Below, piece after piece: positions 7,938 to 16,773 of a stretch of 64,000 bases of DNA (the first letter of the stretch is position 1; the number at the start of each line of letters is the position of its first letter). The notes below the pieces were generated by a model. It had not been told where the DNA came from. It saw nothing but the letters and a program-made list of their open reading frames with translations, and did not search any database. The DNA is from Mesorhizobium sp. B2-7-1 (GTDB lineage: Bacteria > Pseudomonadota > Alphaproteobacteria > Rhizobiales > Rhizobiaceae), in the NCBI RefSeq assembly GCF_006440735.1, contig NZ_VFUA01000014.1, forward strand, positions 26,663 through 90,662, written 5' to 3'. The translations under genes were made by a program, and so were the position numbers.

Positions 7938-8668
7938 TCGGGGGATTGCGCCCTATTTTGCGTTTTGCGGAATTGGATGGACAGAAGCAGACGTGTGCAC
8001 AGTGCCAGCCGCCGAACTGCCTTTCCGGCGTCCCTTGCTCAAATGCCGGATCGTCTGCTTTCAGGCAATGCCAGCATGGCGTCAAACGGCCGATAGCAGG
8101 CGCAAAGCTGTCTTTCCAACATCAAGCCTTGGTGTCCTATTTGTCCCAACACCAGCAACCGGTAACCGTCAACAATAATCGCCTCCCCCTTAAGGGCGCG
8201 GTACGCCGTGCTAAGGCGCGATAACTTGCTCGCTCCGCCGTTTTGCGCGACTTCTCGGCACGGTGATGCACCGCCTGGCGGGCTGCGGTGGTTGCGTGCC
8301 CTTAAAACGCAAAAACCGCCCCGGTCAGACCGGGACGGTAATTGATTTATGACAAAATTGGTTGCGGGGACACGCAGCCATCGATTCCGACATTCGCTGA
8401 TCGTCGGTGTTTTGAGTAATGTCGTCAATCAACGCAATTCTCTGCATCAGTCTTTGGTAGGCCCGGAGGGTCAACGTTTTTCTCCAGGAAAAACCGTTAG
8501 CGAGTGTTTCGCCAACCCATTCTCCTTCGTATTCTCCCGTTTGGTCCGGCGAACCTAAAGGACACTAAACGAGTTGATCATTAGTTCAGAGACTTATTGT
8601 CTCTAACGCACCGCCGACCTTTACATCCTGCCTCGACAACTTCCCATCGAAAGCAGATGTCCACTGCG
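7938..8668. other. 731-bp gene-free stretch containing att-like repeat copy 1
   Basis: No convincing coding sequence on either strand. It contains the tRNA-tail repeat (8308-8371) and, right of it, two imperfect hairpins: AACGTTTTTC / GAAAAACCGTT at 8473-8498 and AGAGAC / GTCTCT at 8588-8604. These lie downstream of the end of the long leftward operon and may terminate it. An open frame on the minus strand (8039-8428) runs through the repeat, has no ribosome-binding site and resembles nothing recognised. Confidence 0.6.
8308..8371 (-). repeat. att-like direct repeat copy 1 (tRNA-Met 3' tail plus terminator)
   Basis: 64 bp. Read on the minus strand: GTCCCCGCAACCA, then ATTTTGTCATAAATCAATTA, then the hairpin CCGTCCCGG-TCTGA-CCGGGGCGG followed by TTTTTGCG. 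This is the end of an initiator-type tRNA-Met gene and its terminator. It differs from copies 2 and 4 by two substitutions (loop TCTGA for TCTAA; TGTCAT for TATCAT) and one extra A in the A-run. The bases to the left (GTGCCCTTAAAACGC) also resemble those left of copy 2. It marks the left edge of the 40.7-kb segment. Confidence 0.85.
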
Positions 8669-8953
8669 TCACACCTTGCTGAAGCCCGCGTAGGGGTTCA
8701 GCGGTACAACCTCGAAATCAAGCATTCCCGCTTTCGCCAACGGGAGCGTCGCCAATTTCTCGTGAACTTCACTCGCATCCTTTGCCTCGACGATCTGGCA
8801 TGCGCCGGGGATGTCGCCGCGGTGCCAGATCTGCCTTGTAAAGCCGAGGCTGTATAGATAGCGGGCCTGCGCACCCTCGCTGGGCACCAGTTGTTCGAAG
8901 TCCGCGTCGCTGAACTGGTCAGTCCGGCGGCGAGACAGAACGAGGAATTGCAA
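8669..8953 (-). CDS. Muconolactone-isomerase/YciI-like small dimeric alpha-beta barrel protein
   Basis: 94 residues (MQFLVLSRRRTDQFSDADF...). The composition fits the ferredoxin-like dimeric alpha-beta barrel fold of muconolactone isomerase-like and YciI proteins. The central QIWHRGDIPGACQIVEA segment, an aromatic/His patch followed by a strand, recurs in the muconolactone-isomerase-like group. It is the last gene of the leftward cluster, 16 bp downstream of the GMC oxidoreductase. It may be an isomerase or lactone-handling step for the oxidised product; function uncertain. Confidence 0.72.
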   Translation of the reverse strand: MQFLVLSRRRTDQFSDADFEQLVPSEGAQARYLYSLGFTRQIWHRGDIPGACQIVEAKDASEVHEKLATLPLAKAGMLDFEVVPLNPYAGFSKV

Positions 8954-8969
8954 TGATCGATCTCCAGGC

Positions 8970-10583
8970 TCAGGCGACCGCCGCTATTGCGGGATGTGAG
9001 CGGACGGACCGGACGCCCCTTATGAGATCCGCGCCCTTTTCTCCGATCATCATCGTCGGACCGTTCGTATTTCCGCTGATCAGCACCGGCATGATCGAAG
9101 AATCGACCACCCGCAATCTTTCTATCCCGCGCAGCCGCAATTCCGGGTCGACGACCGACATCACGTCGACGCCCATCTTGCAGGTGCCTACGGGATGGTA
9201 GTCGCAGCAGGCATACTGCCTGATATAGGACATGATTTCCTCGTCGCTCTTCGCGGAAGGCCCGGGCAGCCGCTCGACCTTGATGAACTTGGCGATCTCG
9301 CTCTGCGCCAGCACTTCGCGGATGATGCGGACCGACTTCAGCGCCATGGCTCGATCGTGTGGATCCGAAAGGTAATTGGGGTCGACCAGCGGCTCGTCCG
9401 CTGGGTTGGCGGAGCGAAGCCTGACCGAGCCTATGCTGCGCGGTCGTAGGAACGTCGAGTTGATGGTGAAGCCATGTCCATCAAGCCGCGTTTGACCGCC
9501 GCGCACCACCATTGCCGGCGCGATGTGAATTTGAAGATCCGGGCGCGTCGCACCCTCCGTTTGGAAGAAACCACCGCCTTCAACGATCACGGAAGCGGCC
9601 GGGCCGTCGCGATAGAGCAGCCAGCGCATGCCGTGCAGAAGTGCCTTGGGATAGCAGTCCTGACCGTCATAGCTGATCGGATCCTTCAGCGTCAGATGGA
9701 CGTTGGTGCACAGGTGGTCCTGCAGGTTGCGGCCGACACCCGGAAGATCACATACCGGAGAAATCCCCAGCGCTTTCAGCTCATCGGCCGGCCCGATACC
9801 GGACAGGAGCAGCAGGCGCGGCGAGTTGATTGCGCCTGCGGAGACGATCACTTCCCGACCAGCGCGCAGGACTTGCCGCGACCGTCCCTGCGCCAGTTCG
9901 ACACCAACCGCGCGTCCGCCCTCAACCACCACGCGAGTGACCCTGGCATGTGTTCTGACCGTTAGGTTGGCGCGCTTGCTGACGGGATGCAAATAGGAGA
10001 CGGCGGACGAACGCCGGCGCCCATCCCGGCAAGTAACTTGATAGAAGCCGGCGCCATACATCGTTTCGCCGTTGAAATCCGGATTGTACGGCAGGCCATA
10101 CTGCTGCACCGCGCGCACGAAGGCCCGGGTCAGCAGGTGTGGGCCGACCTGGTCGGAAACACATAGCGGACCACCCTGGCCGTGATAGCGATTGACCAGC
10201 CGGTCATTGTCCTCAGACTTCCGGAAATAGGGTAGGACATCCTCGTAGGCCCACCCTTCGTTGCCGAGAACCGCCCAGTTGTCATAGTCCTCCCTCTGGC
10301 AGCGGATGTAGATCATGGCGTTGATCGAGCTCGAGCCGCCAAGCGTCTTGCCCTGCGGATACCAGATCGAGCGGTTGTCGAGATTCGTCTGAGGTACTGT
10401 ATGAAAACGCCAGTTGACGCCGGGACCAAACAACTTGCCGATGCCGCCGGGAATGTGGATCATCGGATTCCAGTCACGACTGCCAGCCTCCAAAAGCAGC
10501 ACCTTGACCTCAGGATCTTCCGACAAGCGGTTGGCCAGCACGCAACCCGCCGAGCCGGCGCCGACGATGATGTAATCCCACAT
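8970..10583 (-). CDS. GMC-family FAD oxidoreductase (choline dehydrogenase-like)
   Basis: 537 residues. The N-terminal FAD motif is DYIIVGAGSAGCVLANRLSE, followed by GKTLGGSSSINAMIYIR (GMC signature 1) near residue 82 and GAINSPRLLLLSGIGP (signature 2) near residue 257. The active-site His is in CDYHPVGTCKMG and the paired Asn/His region in SGNTNGPTMMIGEKGADLI near the C-terminus. The ATG at 10581-10583 is preceded by GGAGAAG; upstream in-frame Mets are less likely. Such enzymes oxidise alcohols to aldehydes with FAD. With the aldehyde dehydrogenase in the same cluster it could form an alcohol-to-acid sequence. No betI/betB context is present, so choline is unlikely to be the substrate. Confidence 0.92.
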   Translation of the reverse strand: MWDYIIVGAGSAGCVLANRLSEDPEVKVLLLEAGSRDWNPMIHIPGGIGKLFGPGVNWRFHTVPQTNLDNRSIWYPQGKTLGGSSSINAMIYIRCQREDYDNWAVLGNEGWAYEDVLPYFRKSEDNDRLVNRYHGQGGPLCVSDQVGPHLLTRAFVRAVQQYGLPYNPDFNGETMYGAGFYQVTCRDGRRRSSAVSYLHPVSKRANLTVRTHARVTRVVVEGGRAVGVELAQGRSRQVLRAGREVIVSAGAINSPRLLLLSGIGPADELKALGISPVCDLPGVGRNLQDHLCTNVHLTLKDPISYDGQDCYPKALLHGMRWLLYRDGPAASVIVEGGGFFQTEGATRPDLQIHIAPAMVVRGGQTRLDGHGFTINSTFLRPRSIGSVRLRSANPADEPLVDPNYLSDPHDRAMALKSVRIIREVLAQSEIAKFIKVERLPGPSAKSDEEIMSYIRQYACCDYHPVGTCKMGVDVMSVVDPELRLRGIERLRVVDSSIMPVLISGNTNGPTMMIGEKGADLIRGVRSVRSHPAIAAVA

Positions 10584-10621
10584 AGACTTCTCCACCCTAG
10601 TTCGCACCAGATCGCAAGGGC

Positions 10622-11398
10622 CTACCTGCCCTTGAACACAGGCGGCCGTTTCTCGGCGAAGGCTCGCAAGCCCTCGATGCGGTCCTCCTTCGCGAATGCC
10701 TCGACCGTCAGCCGATGCTCGATCTCCAGCCCGGATTTCAGATCGGTCTCGAACGCCGCCAGCACTGCCATTTTGGCATAGGGGGTGATGGCGACCGACT
10801 TGGCAGCGATCGCAGCAGCGATTTCCAGCGCCCTGGGCAACAGTCTTTCAGGCGCGACCACCTCGCTGACCAGCCCTTTGCGTTCCGCCAGCGCCGCGTC
10901 GACCATCTCTCCAGTCAGCACCATTTGCATGGCGAAGGACTTGCCAACCAGACGAGGCAGGCGCTGCGTGCCGCCGTCACCAGGGAAGGAGCCGATCTTG
11001 ATTTCCGGCGTGGCAAATTTCGCCGCATCGGAAGCGATGACGATGTCGCACAGCAGAGCAAGTTCGAGACCGCCGCCCAGAGCGTAGCCGTTGACGGCGG
11101 CGATGATCGGCTTGGAAAAGCCCTCGATCGCACGCCAACAAACCAGTCGCTCCGGATCGCTGTAGGAGGCAACTCCTCGTTCCAGCATGTCTGAAATGTC
11201 CGCCCCCGCCGCAAAGGCGCGTCCTGCACCGGTCAAGACCACGCAGCCAACGCTCGCATCGGCATCATAGATCGCGAGCAAATCGCGCAATTCGCCGAGT
11301 AATTCCTTTGATAGCGCGTTCAGCTTTTCGGGCCGACTGAGTGTCAGCAGGCGGATGCCGGGAGACGGTTCCTCGGTCCGCACCAGGGCGTCGGTCAT
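10622..11398 (-). CDS. Enoyl-CoA hydratase/isomerase family protein
   Basis: 258 residues, crotonase fold. The oxyanion-hole/active-site stretch is GAGRAFAAGADISDM near residue 60, the first catalytic Glu lies in YALGGGLELALLCD near residue 108, and the second Glu position in IKIGSFPGDGGTQRLPR. Both glutamate regions fit true hydratases. It catalyses hydration of a 2-enoyl-CoA, or a related CoA-dependent isomerisation or hydrolysis. The CaiB-type CoA transferase at the other end of the cluster would supply the CoA ester. It starts 3 bp after the lyase gene's stop codon. Confidence 0.92.
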   Translation of the reverse strand: MTDALVRTEEPSPGIRLLTLSRPEKLNALSKELLGELRDLLAIYDADASVGCVVLTGAGRAFAAGADISDMLERGVASYSDPERLVCWRAIEGFSKPIIAAVNGYALGGGLELALLCDIVIASDAAKFATPEIKIGSFPGDGGTQRLPRLVGKSFAMQMVLTGEMVDAALAERKGLVSEVVAPERLLPRALEIAAAIAAKSVAITPYAKMAVLAAFETDLKSGLEIEHRLTVEAFAKEDRIEGLRAFAEKRPPVFKGR

Positions 11399-11401
11399 CG
11401 A

Positions 11402-12361
11402 TCAGGCGACCTTTCTGTATCCTGCGCTGAGACCAGCTTTGGCCAGCAGTCCGCGGATCTTTTTGATTTCGGCAACACCAGGCTTCATCAGTGGTGGCCT
11501 GACATGGGCTTCGTCCAATCGACCGAGGATCACAAGTGCCTCTTTCATGCGATTGTGCATATCGAGAAGTGGCGCGTCATAGAAAGCCCTGACTGTCGGA
11601 TAAATGCGATCGTTGATCGCCCTGGCAGTCTTCAGGTCGTTCGCCTGCACGGCGCGAAATAGCGCAACCTGCAGATCGGCGATGATGCTTCCGGCCCCCG
11701 ACAGGAGCCCGTCACATCCGAGAGCCAGCGACCCAAGCAGCCAGGCACTGTGTGTGGTCAGCGTATTCACTGGCCGATCGAGCGCCTTCAGTTCCCGTAT
11801 CTGACGTTCGTGCAGGTTGCCGTCACCGCATTGGTCCTTGATGGCGACGATGGATGGGAAGCGGCGGCAAAGCTCCAGCAAAGTCGGCAACGGATAGGCA
11901 AGATTTGAGGCGAGCGGATACTGGAAAAGAATGATCGGCAGCCCCGATGCATCCGTAATGCGCCGCAGATGCTCGTAGATCATCTCAGGCCTGAGATGCC
12001 CGCCAAGCGTCATGAAGTCAGGGGGAAACACCAGCAGAGCATCGGCGCCTTCATGCTCCGCATAGGCAGCGATGCGAGCGGCCTCCAGGCTCGAATTGGT
12101 ATAGATGCCGACGATGGTCGGGACCCTGTCTTGCAGGACATCCTTGGTCACGACGATCGCGCGGAATTGTTCCTCGATCGTGAGCGCGTGCACTTCGGCG
12201 GCATGTCCGTTGATGGTGATACCCGAGATACCTTCCACGGACCCGACGTCGCCAAGATGCCGGCGATAGGCGCCCTCGTCGACGGCCAGGTCGGCGCTGA
12301 ACGGCATCAGGCAGGCTGGGATGACGCCTTTGGCAGCAAATTGTCTCTTCTCGCTCATCAT
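11402..12361 (-). CDS. Dihydrodipicolinate synthase/N-acetylneuraminate lyase-family aldolase
   Basis: 319 residues. The class I aldolase barrel has GITINGHAAEVHALT (the GxxGE-type pyruvate loop, here with altered spacing), the conserved Tyr in LFQYPLASN near residue 144 and the Schiff-base Lys in IVAIKDQCGD near residue 172. Two adjacent ATGs (12359-12361 and 12356-12358) lie behind GAAGGGA. In sugar clusters this family cleaves or dehydrates 2-keto-3-deoxy sugar acids, for example 2-keto-3-deoxygluconate aldolase or 5-keto-4-deoxyglucarate dehydratase. It is separated from the solute-binding protein gene by a hairpin and otherwise tightly packed with the hydratase. Confidence 0.88.
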   Translation of the reverse strand: MMSEKRQFAAKGVIPACLMPFSADLAVDEGAYRRHLGDVGSVEGISGITINGHAAEVHALTIEEQFRAIVVTKDVLQDRVPTIVGIYTNSSLEAARIAAYAEHEGADALLVFPPDFMTLGGHLRPEMIYEHLRRITDASGLPIILFQYPLASNLAYPLPTLLELCRRFPSIVAIKDQCGDGNLHERQIRELKALDRPVNTLTTHSAWLLGSLALGCDGLLSGAGSIIADLQVALFRAVQANDLKTARAINDRIYPTVRAFYDAPLLDMHNRMKEALVILGRLDEAHVRPPLMKPGVAEIKKIRGLLAKAGLSAGYRKVA

Positions 12362-12383
12362 CGGATTCCCTTCAGAAATGGCA

Positions 12384-12406
12384 GGACGCCGCAAGTCGCG
12401 GCGTCC
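12384..12406 (-). terminator. Intercistronic hairpin after the solute-binding protein gene
   Basis: Perfect 9-bp stem GGACGCCGC / GCGGCGTCC with loop AAGTC between the solute-binding protein stop and the lyase start. There is no T-run, so it is more likely an attenuating or RNA-stabilising hairpin, as is common after periplasmic binding protein genes, than a full terminator. Confidence 0.5.
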
Positions 12407-12421
12407 CAATGAATCGTGGCC

Positions 12422-13369
12422 TCAGAAGCCCTTTCCGATCATCTGCGCGATATTGTCCGCGGTGACGGAAACTGTGGGCAGCGTGATGGTCGGCGGGACC
12501 TGTTCTCCTTTGGCGACCTTGTAGGCGGTCTCGATGCCTTCCGGGGCCACGAATGGGTAGACGAAGGTCGCCGCCAGCTTGCCCTGCTTGACGGCTTCGA
12601 ACGCGGTTTCCTGGCCGTCGATGCCGACGACAGCCACCTCGTTCAGCCTGCCGGCTGCCTCAAGCACCTGTATGGCGCCGAGCGCCATCTCGTCATTGTG
12701 CGCGTAAACGGCCTGGATCTGGCCCGGCCCGAAGCGCTGAACCATGTCCTCCATGAACTTGACCGCCTTGTCACGCGTATAGTCGCAGTTCTGCGAGGCG
12801 ACGACCTTCATGTCCGGAAACTTCGCGATCGCTTCGGCGAAGCCCTTGTTGCGGTCTATGGTGGCGGAAGCCCCCGCGGTGCCCTGAAGCTCGATGATGT
12901 TGCCCTTCCCATTCAACTTCTTGGCGAGGAACTCGCCCGCTCCGACGCCGAGCGGAAGATTTTCACCGCCGACATGGACCGTCACCGGCGTATTCACCTT
13001 GCGGTCGAGCGTGACGACCTTGATGCCTGCATCCATGGCCTCCTTGACGACGGGCGTGAGCGCCTGCTCGGTCAGCGGCGAGATCATCAGCACCTTGATA
13101 CCCTGAGCGATCAGGTTTTCGACGTCGGCCACCTGCTTGGAGGCATCGTTGTTGCCGTCGGTGATGATGAGATCGACGTCCGGATAATGTTCGGCTGCGT
13201 ACTTCTTGTTGCCTTCCACCATAGCCACGCGCCACGGGTGGTTCATCGTACCTTGGCTGAACCCGATCTTGATCTTCTCCTCGGCGAAGGCGGCGCCGGC
13301 CAGCATGCCCCCTGCCAGCAGCGTCGCGGCCAGTGCGGTCGTGCGTAGGAAATGTCTGCGATTTGTCAT
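12422..13369 (-). CDS. Sugar ABC transporter periplasmic binding protein (RbsB-like)
   Basis: 315 residues, periplasmic-binding-protein type I fold. The signal sequence MTNRRHFLRTTALAATLLAG contains a twin-arginine-like RRHFLR and ends near AGAAFA, so Tat export is possible. The mature part shows KIGFSQGTMNHPW, DGNNDASKQVADVENLIAQG and VVGIDGQETAF, typical of ribose/autoinducer-2-type cluster B binding proteins. It pairs with the RbsC-like permease upstream (85 bp gap) and the RbsA-like ATPase to import a sugar, polyol or related compound. Confidence 0.92.
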   Translation of the reverse strand: MTNRRHFLRTTALAATLLAGGMLAGAAFAEEKIKIGFSQGTMNHPWRVAMVEGNKKYAAEHYPDVDLIITDGNNDASKQVADVENLIAQGIKVLMISPLTEQALTPVVKEAMDAGIKVVTLDRKVNTPVTVHVGGENLPLGVGAGEFLAKKLNGKGNIIELQGTAGASATIDRNKGFAEAIAKFPDMKVVASQNCDYTRDKAVKFMEDMVQRFGPGQIQAVYAHNDEMALGAIQVLEAAGRLNEVAVVGIDGQETAFEAVKQGKLAATFVYPFVAPEGIETAYKVAKGEQVPPTITLPTVSVTADNIAQMIGKGF

Positions 13370-13454
13370 TATTAACTCCTCCGTTGGACTTCAAGTTAAG
13401 GTGTTCCAAGCGCCCCAACCGGTCTGCCGCGGCGGGACCGGACACGCTTGGATG

Positions 13455-14450
13455 TCAGGACCGCACGCGGTGGCGGTAGACCTCGAACATCACCGCTGCG
13501 ATGATGATGGCGCCCTTCACGATTTGTTGCGTGAAGGGCGAAATACCGAGCAGGTTCAGGATGTTAGCCATCACGGCAATGATCGCGGCACCGATAACCG
13601 TGCCGATCACGCCGCCTTCCCCGCCGAACAGGCTGGTCCCGCCGATGACGACGATCGAGATTGCCTCCAACTCAAGATTGGTTCCTGCCGTCGGCTCGCC
13701 GACGGTCAACCTCGACACGAAAACCAGGGCGGTCAGCGCCGACAGCAGGCCAGAAATCACATAGACCGACATCAAGGTGCGAGACACGCTTATCCCTGCC
13801 AGCCGCGCGGCCTCGGTGTTGGAGCCGACAGCATAGACCTGGCGCCCGAACGGCGTATGGCGAAGGACGACGAAGGCCACGGCGGCGATGGCGGCAAAGA
13901 GCCAAATCGGAACCGGGATGCCGAGCAGAAATCCGCTGCCCAGATAAGCGAAGGCGTCCGCGGATTCGCCAAGCGCCTTCGGTTCGCCATTGGCGATCGT
14001 CATGGCTATGCCACGGCCCATGACCAATGTGCCCAAGGTCATGATGAAAGGCGGCATGCCGAAGAAGACAACGCCGGCGCCATTTACTGCGCCGAACAAG
14101 GCGCCGATGGCGAGCGCGGCGATCATGGCCAGCGGTAGTGAGACGCCGTTCGAAATCATCAGCGCCGTCGAGACAGCCACGACACCGACGATCGAGCCGA
14201 CCGAAAGGTCAATGCCGCGTGTCAGAATGACGAAGGTCATGCCGACGCTGACAATGCCGAACAGGGCGATCTGACGACCGACGTTCAGCACGTTGCCCAT
14301 GTGAACGAAGCTCGGCGACAGGTATATGGCGAATGCACACAGCACGATCAGAACCCAGAGCAGCCCGAGGCTCTGCGCCCATCCGCGCAGGCGTCCGATC
14401 GACCCCGGCTGAAGCGCGGCCGATGCTTGTCTTGTCGTCATCTCAACCAT
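13455..14450 (-). CDS. Sugar ABC transporter permease (RbsC-like)
   Basis: 331 residues, about nine to ten hydrophobic segments, branched-chain/ribose permease family (BPD_transp_2). Conserved blocks include ILTRGIDLSVGSIVG near residue 78, MPPFIMTLGTLVMGRGIA and VVIGGTSLFGGEGGVIGT (the ATPase-coupling loop). The ATG at 14448-14450 follows GGAGGAAGGG. Its start overlaps the end of the HAD gene by 8 bp, indicating translational coupling. It forms the channel of the RbsABC-like importer. Confidence 0.92.
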   Translation of the reverse strand: MVEMTTRQASAALQPGSIGRLRGWAQSLGLLWVLIVLCAFAIYLSPSFVHMGNVLNVGRQIALFGIVSVGMTFVILTRGIDLSVGSIVGVVAVSTALMISNGVSLPLAMIAALAIGALFGAVNGAGVVFFGMPPFIMTLGTLVMGRGIAMTIANGEPKALGESADAFAYLGSGFLLGIPVPIWLFAAIAAVAFVVLRHTPFGRQVYAVGSNTEAARLAGISVSRTLMSVYVISGLLSALTALVFVSRLTVGEPTAGTNLELEAISIVVIGGTSLFGGEGGVIGTVIGAAIIAVMANILNLLGISPFTQQIVKGAIIIAAVMFEVYRHRVRS

Positions 14451-15288
14451 CCCTTCCTCCAATTGATTGCGCGGCAGTGGATCTCGGCTGCTGGCTCCGC
14501 ATCAGCCAGGCTATGGCATCGGCCAGCCCGCCTTCGTCACAGGACGGTCCGACGAAATGCGCAAGCTCGATGACCGGCGGCACGGCATTTGCGACGGTCA
14601 TGGCGGTTCCCGCCCAAGCCAGCATTTCGAGGTCGTTTTCCGCGTCGCCAGCGGCCGCACACTCAGCGGGTGCAAAGCCGAGCCGCGCAGTGACGAGGCT
14701 TATCGCGGTCTTCTTCGATACTCCGGGTGGCCCGATCTCGAGCAAGCGCGAGTGCGACCGCGAGAAGGAGAGCCGTTCGCCAAGCGTTTCGCGGAGCATT
14801 GCGAAGGCTTCCCGGTCGGGGGGGCCCCCGGCAACGCACATGATCTTGCCGGGTTCGCCCGGGAGCGCTTCAATCGTTTCGGCTACGAACAGAGGCTCCC
14901 TCGTCACCGCGGCTTCGCGTGCGATGAGCGGGTCGTTCATCAGTGCGAAAACAGCATCGCCGGTGAACCACATAGGCCGCACGCCCGCTGCTTGCGCGGT
15001 CGCCATGGCGTGCAGCGCGTCGGAGCGTGAGATCCGCTGCTGCGAGAGCGCGGACCCGGTTGCGACATTGCCGATCCAGCCGCCGTTGAACGCGACGACG
15101 AGATCGGCGATTCCCAGCCGTTCGGCAAAGGGCCTGACCCCGAGCGGAGAACGCGCGGTCGCCAAAACGACCACGGTTCCCCTGTCCTGAGCCACGCGCA
15201 CGGCATCGGCGACTCGCTGCGGCAGCACGTAGTCGTGGGTGAGCAGGGTCCGGTCGACGTCGGAAACAACGAGGCGTGGCATGGTCAT
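14443..15288 (-). CDS. HAD-superfamily hydrolase (Cof-type sugar phosphatase)
   Basis: 281 residues. Motif I is VVSDVDRTLLT at residues 6-16 (DxD nucleophile), with a C2-type cap domain in the middle and motif IV AAAGDAENDLEMLAWAG near residue 215. Cof-type enzymes dephosphorylate sugar phosphates and phosphorylated cofactors. It sits between the aldehyde dehydrogenase gene (4-bp overlap) and the permease gene, so it is part of the leftward operon. A role in releasing a dead-end phosphorylated intermediate is plausible but not shown. Confidence 0.88.
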   Translation of the reverse strand: MTMPRLVVSDVDRTLLTHDYVLPQRVADAVRVAQDRGTVVVLATARSPLGVRPFAERLGIADLVVAFNGGWIGNVATGSALSQQRISRSDALHAMATAQAAGVRPMWFTGDAVFALMNDPLIAREAAVTREPLFVAETIEALPGEPGKIMCVAGGPPDREAFAMLRETLGERLSFSRSHSRLLEIGPPGVSKKTAISLVTARLGFAPAECAAAGDAENDLEMLAWAGTAMTVANAVPPVIELAHFVGPSCDEGGLADAIAWLMRSQQPRSTAAQSIGGRDG

Positions 15289-16760
15289 TGACCGCCTCGG
15301 ATCGGAAACACCGGGGCACGAGGACCGGTCTGGATGAGAAGCGTCTTAAGCTGCGTGAATTCCTCGAAGCCGGCCTGGCCCATTTCGTAACCGAAACCGG
15401 ATCCCTTGACACCGGTGAGCGGAAGCTGTGGCGCGCCATCGATGATCGTATTGGCCTGGACCCAGCCGCTCCTCAGGCGTTTGGCGACCGTCAGCACGGT
15501 GTCGATGTTCTTCGACCAGATGTAGTTCGACAGGCCATAGACGGTATCGTTGGCCAGCCTTACCGCGTCGTCTGCCGTATTGAACCGGGTGATGCCGAGA
15601 ACGGGGCCGAAAATTTCTTCGCGGAAGATCGCCATGCGCGGCTCGACGCGATCGAATATGGTTGCCTCGTGGAAGTGTCCGGGCATTCCGGCTGCAATGT
15701 TGCCGCCCAGGACAAGCTCCGCGCCATCCTCGATCCCATCCCTGACGAACCCCGCCACCTTTTCTAAATGGTTGCCGTCGATCAGCGCCCCGATGTCGGT
15801 GTCTTCCTCGAACGGGTTGCCCACCTTCATCGTGCGCGCCCGCGCGACCACTTTGGCGATGAACTCGTCAGCGACGGACGATTGAACGAACAGCCGTGAA
15901 CCTGAGACGCAGCATTCGCCATTGTTGAAGAAGACACCCATCAGCGCGCCGTCAGTGGCGGCATCGAGATCGGCATCGGCAAAGACGATGTTGGCCGACT
16001 TGCCGCCAAGCTCGACCGAGGACTTGACCAGATGGCGCGATGTGTTGGCGACGACGCGGCTGCCGGTGCGGGTCGACCCAGTGAAGGAAACGAAGTCGAT
16101 GCCAGGATGCGCGGTCAGGTGATCACCGACCGCGGCGCCATAACCGCTGACGACATTGAAGGCGCCGGCCGGCAGCCCCGCCTCGCTCGCCAGCGCCGCG
16201 ATCTCAAAGGCCGAGCCGGATGTGAACTCGGACGGCTTCAGCACGACCGTGCAGCCGGCGGCAAGCGCGAACGGCACCTTTTGTGACAGGATGAGAGCGG
16301 GAAAGTTCCATGGCGTTATCAGTGCCACGACCCCGGCAGGCTCACGCGTGACCAGCGCCGTCTTGCCCTCGCCAATGTTGGTGTAGGATAGACCCGCCAT
16401 CTGCATTGCAAAGGAAGCGGCGTAGCGCGTCAGGCCGATCGCGCCGTCGATGTCGCCACGAGCAAACCTTATCGGCTTGCCAACCTCCTCCACCTCTATC
16501 CTCACCAGCCGCTCCCGATTGGCGCTGATGAGTTCGGCGAACCGGTTGAGCACTTCGGCTCGCTCGATGCCGCTCAAGCGCGGCCAGGGCCCTTCCTCGA
16601 AAGCGGTCCGCGCCGACTCGACAGCCAGATCGACATCTGTCGGCGAGCCTTCCGCATAAGTGGCGACCCGCTCGCCACTTGCTGGCGCTCTGCGTTCAAT
16701 TGATCCTGTGCTCGTGCCGGCGACGAACCGCCCGCCGATGAATTGTTGGTAGCTGCGCAT
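15285..16760 (-). CDS. NAD(P)-dependent aldehyde dehydrogenase
   Basis: 491 residues. It has LITPWNFPALILSQKV, the cofactor loop SFTGSTRTGSRV near residue 227, the general-base Glu in VELGGKSANIVFADADLDAA and the nucleophile Cys in NNGECCVSGSRLFV near residue 282. The ending KGSGFGYEMGQAGFEEFTQLKT is characteristic of betaine-/phenylacetaldehyde-type ALDHs. The ATG at 16758-16760 gives the expected family length. It lies 13 bp downstream of the ATPase gene and probably oxidises the aldehyde made by the GMC enzyme to an acid. Confidence 0.93.
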   Translation of the reverse strand: MRSYQQFIGGRFVAGTSTGSIERRAPASGERVATYAEGSPTDVDLAVESARTAFEEGPWPRLSGIERAEVLNRFAELISANRERLVRIEVEEVGKPIRFARGDIDGAIGLTRYAASFAMQMAGLSYTNIGEGKTALVTREPAGVVALITPWNFPALILSQKVPFALAAGCTVVLKPSEFTSGSAFEIAALASEAGLPAGAFNVVSGYGAAVGDHLTAHPGIDFVSFTGSTRTGSRVVANTSRHLVKSSVELGGKSANIVFADADLDAATDGALMGVFFNNGECCVSGSRLFVQSSVADEFIAKVVARARTMKVGNPFEEDTDIGALIDGNHLEKVAGFVRDGIEDGAELVLGGNIAAGMPGHFHEATIFDRVEPRMAIFREEIFGPVLGITRFNTADDAVRLANDTVYGLSNYIWSKNIDTVLTVAKRLRSGWVQANTIIDGAPQLPLTGVKGSGFGYEMGQAGFEEFTQLKTLLIQTGPRAPVFPIRGGQ

Positions 16761-16773
16761 GCCCAACTCGCTC

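Noticed and set aside
8039..8428. 129-codon minus-strand open frame through repeat copy 1
   Set aside because: No ribosome-binding site, crosses the tRNA-tail repeat, and resembles no family. Open frames through this repeat are a known by-product of tRNA ends (AGTGFEPVTFRL-type readings).
8970..10583. Choline dehydrogenase betA with betB aldehyde dehydrogenase at 15285
   Set aside because: No betI or choline transporter, the two genes are far apart in a sugar-type operon, and the GMC family is broad.
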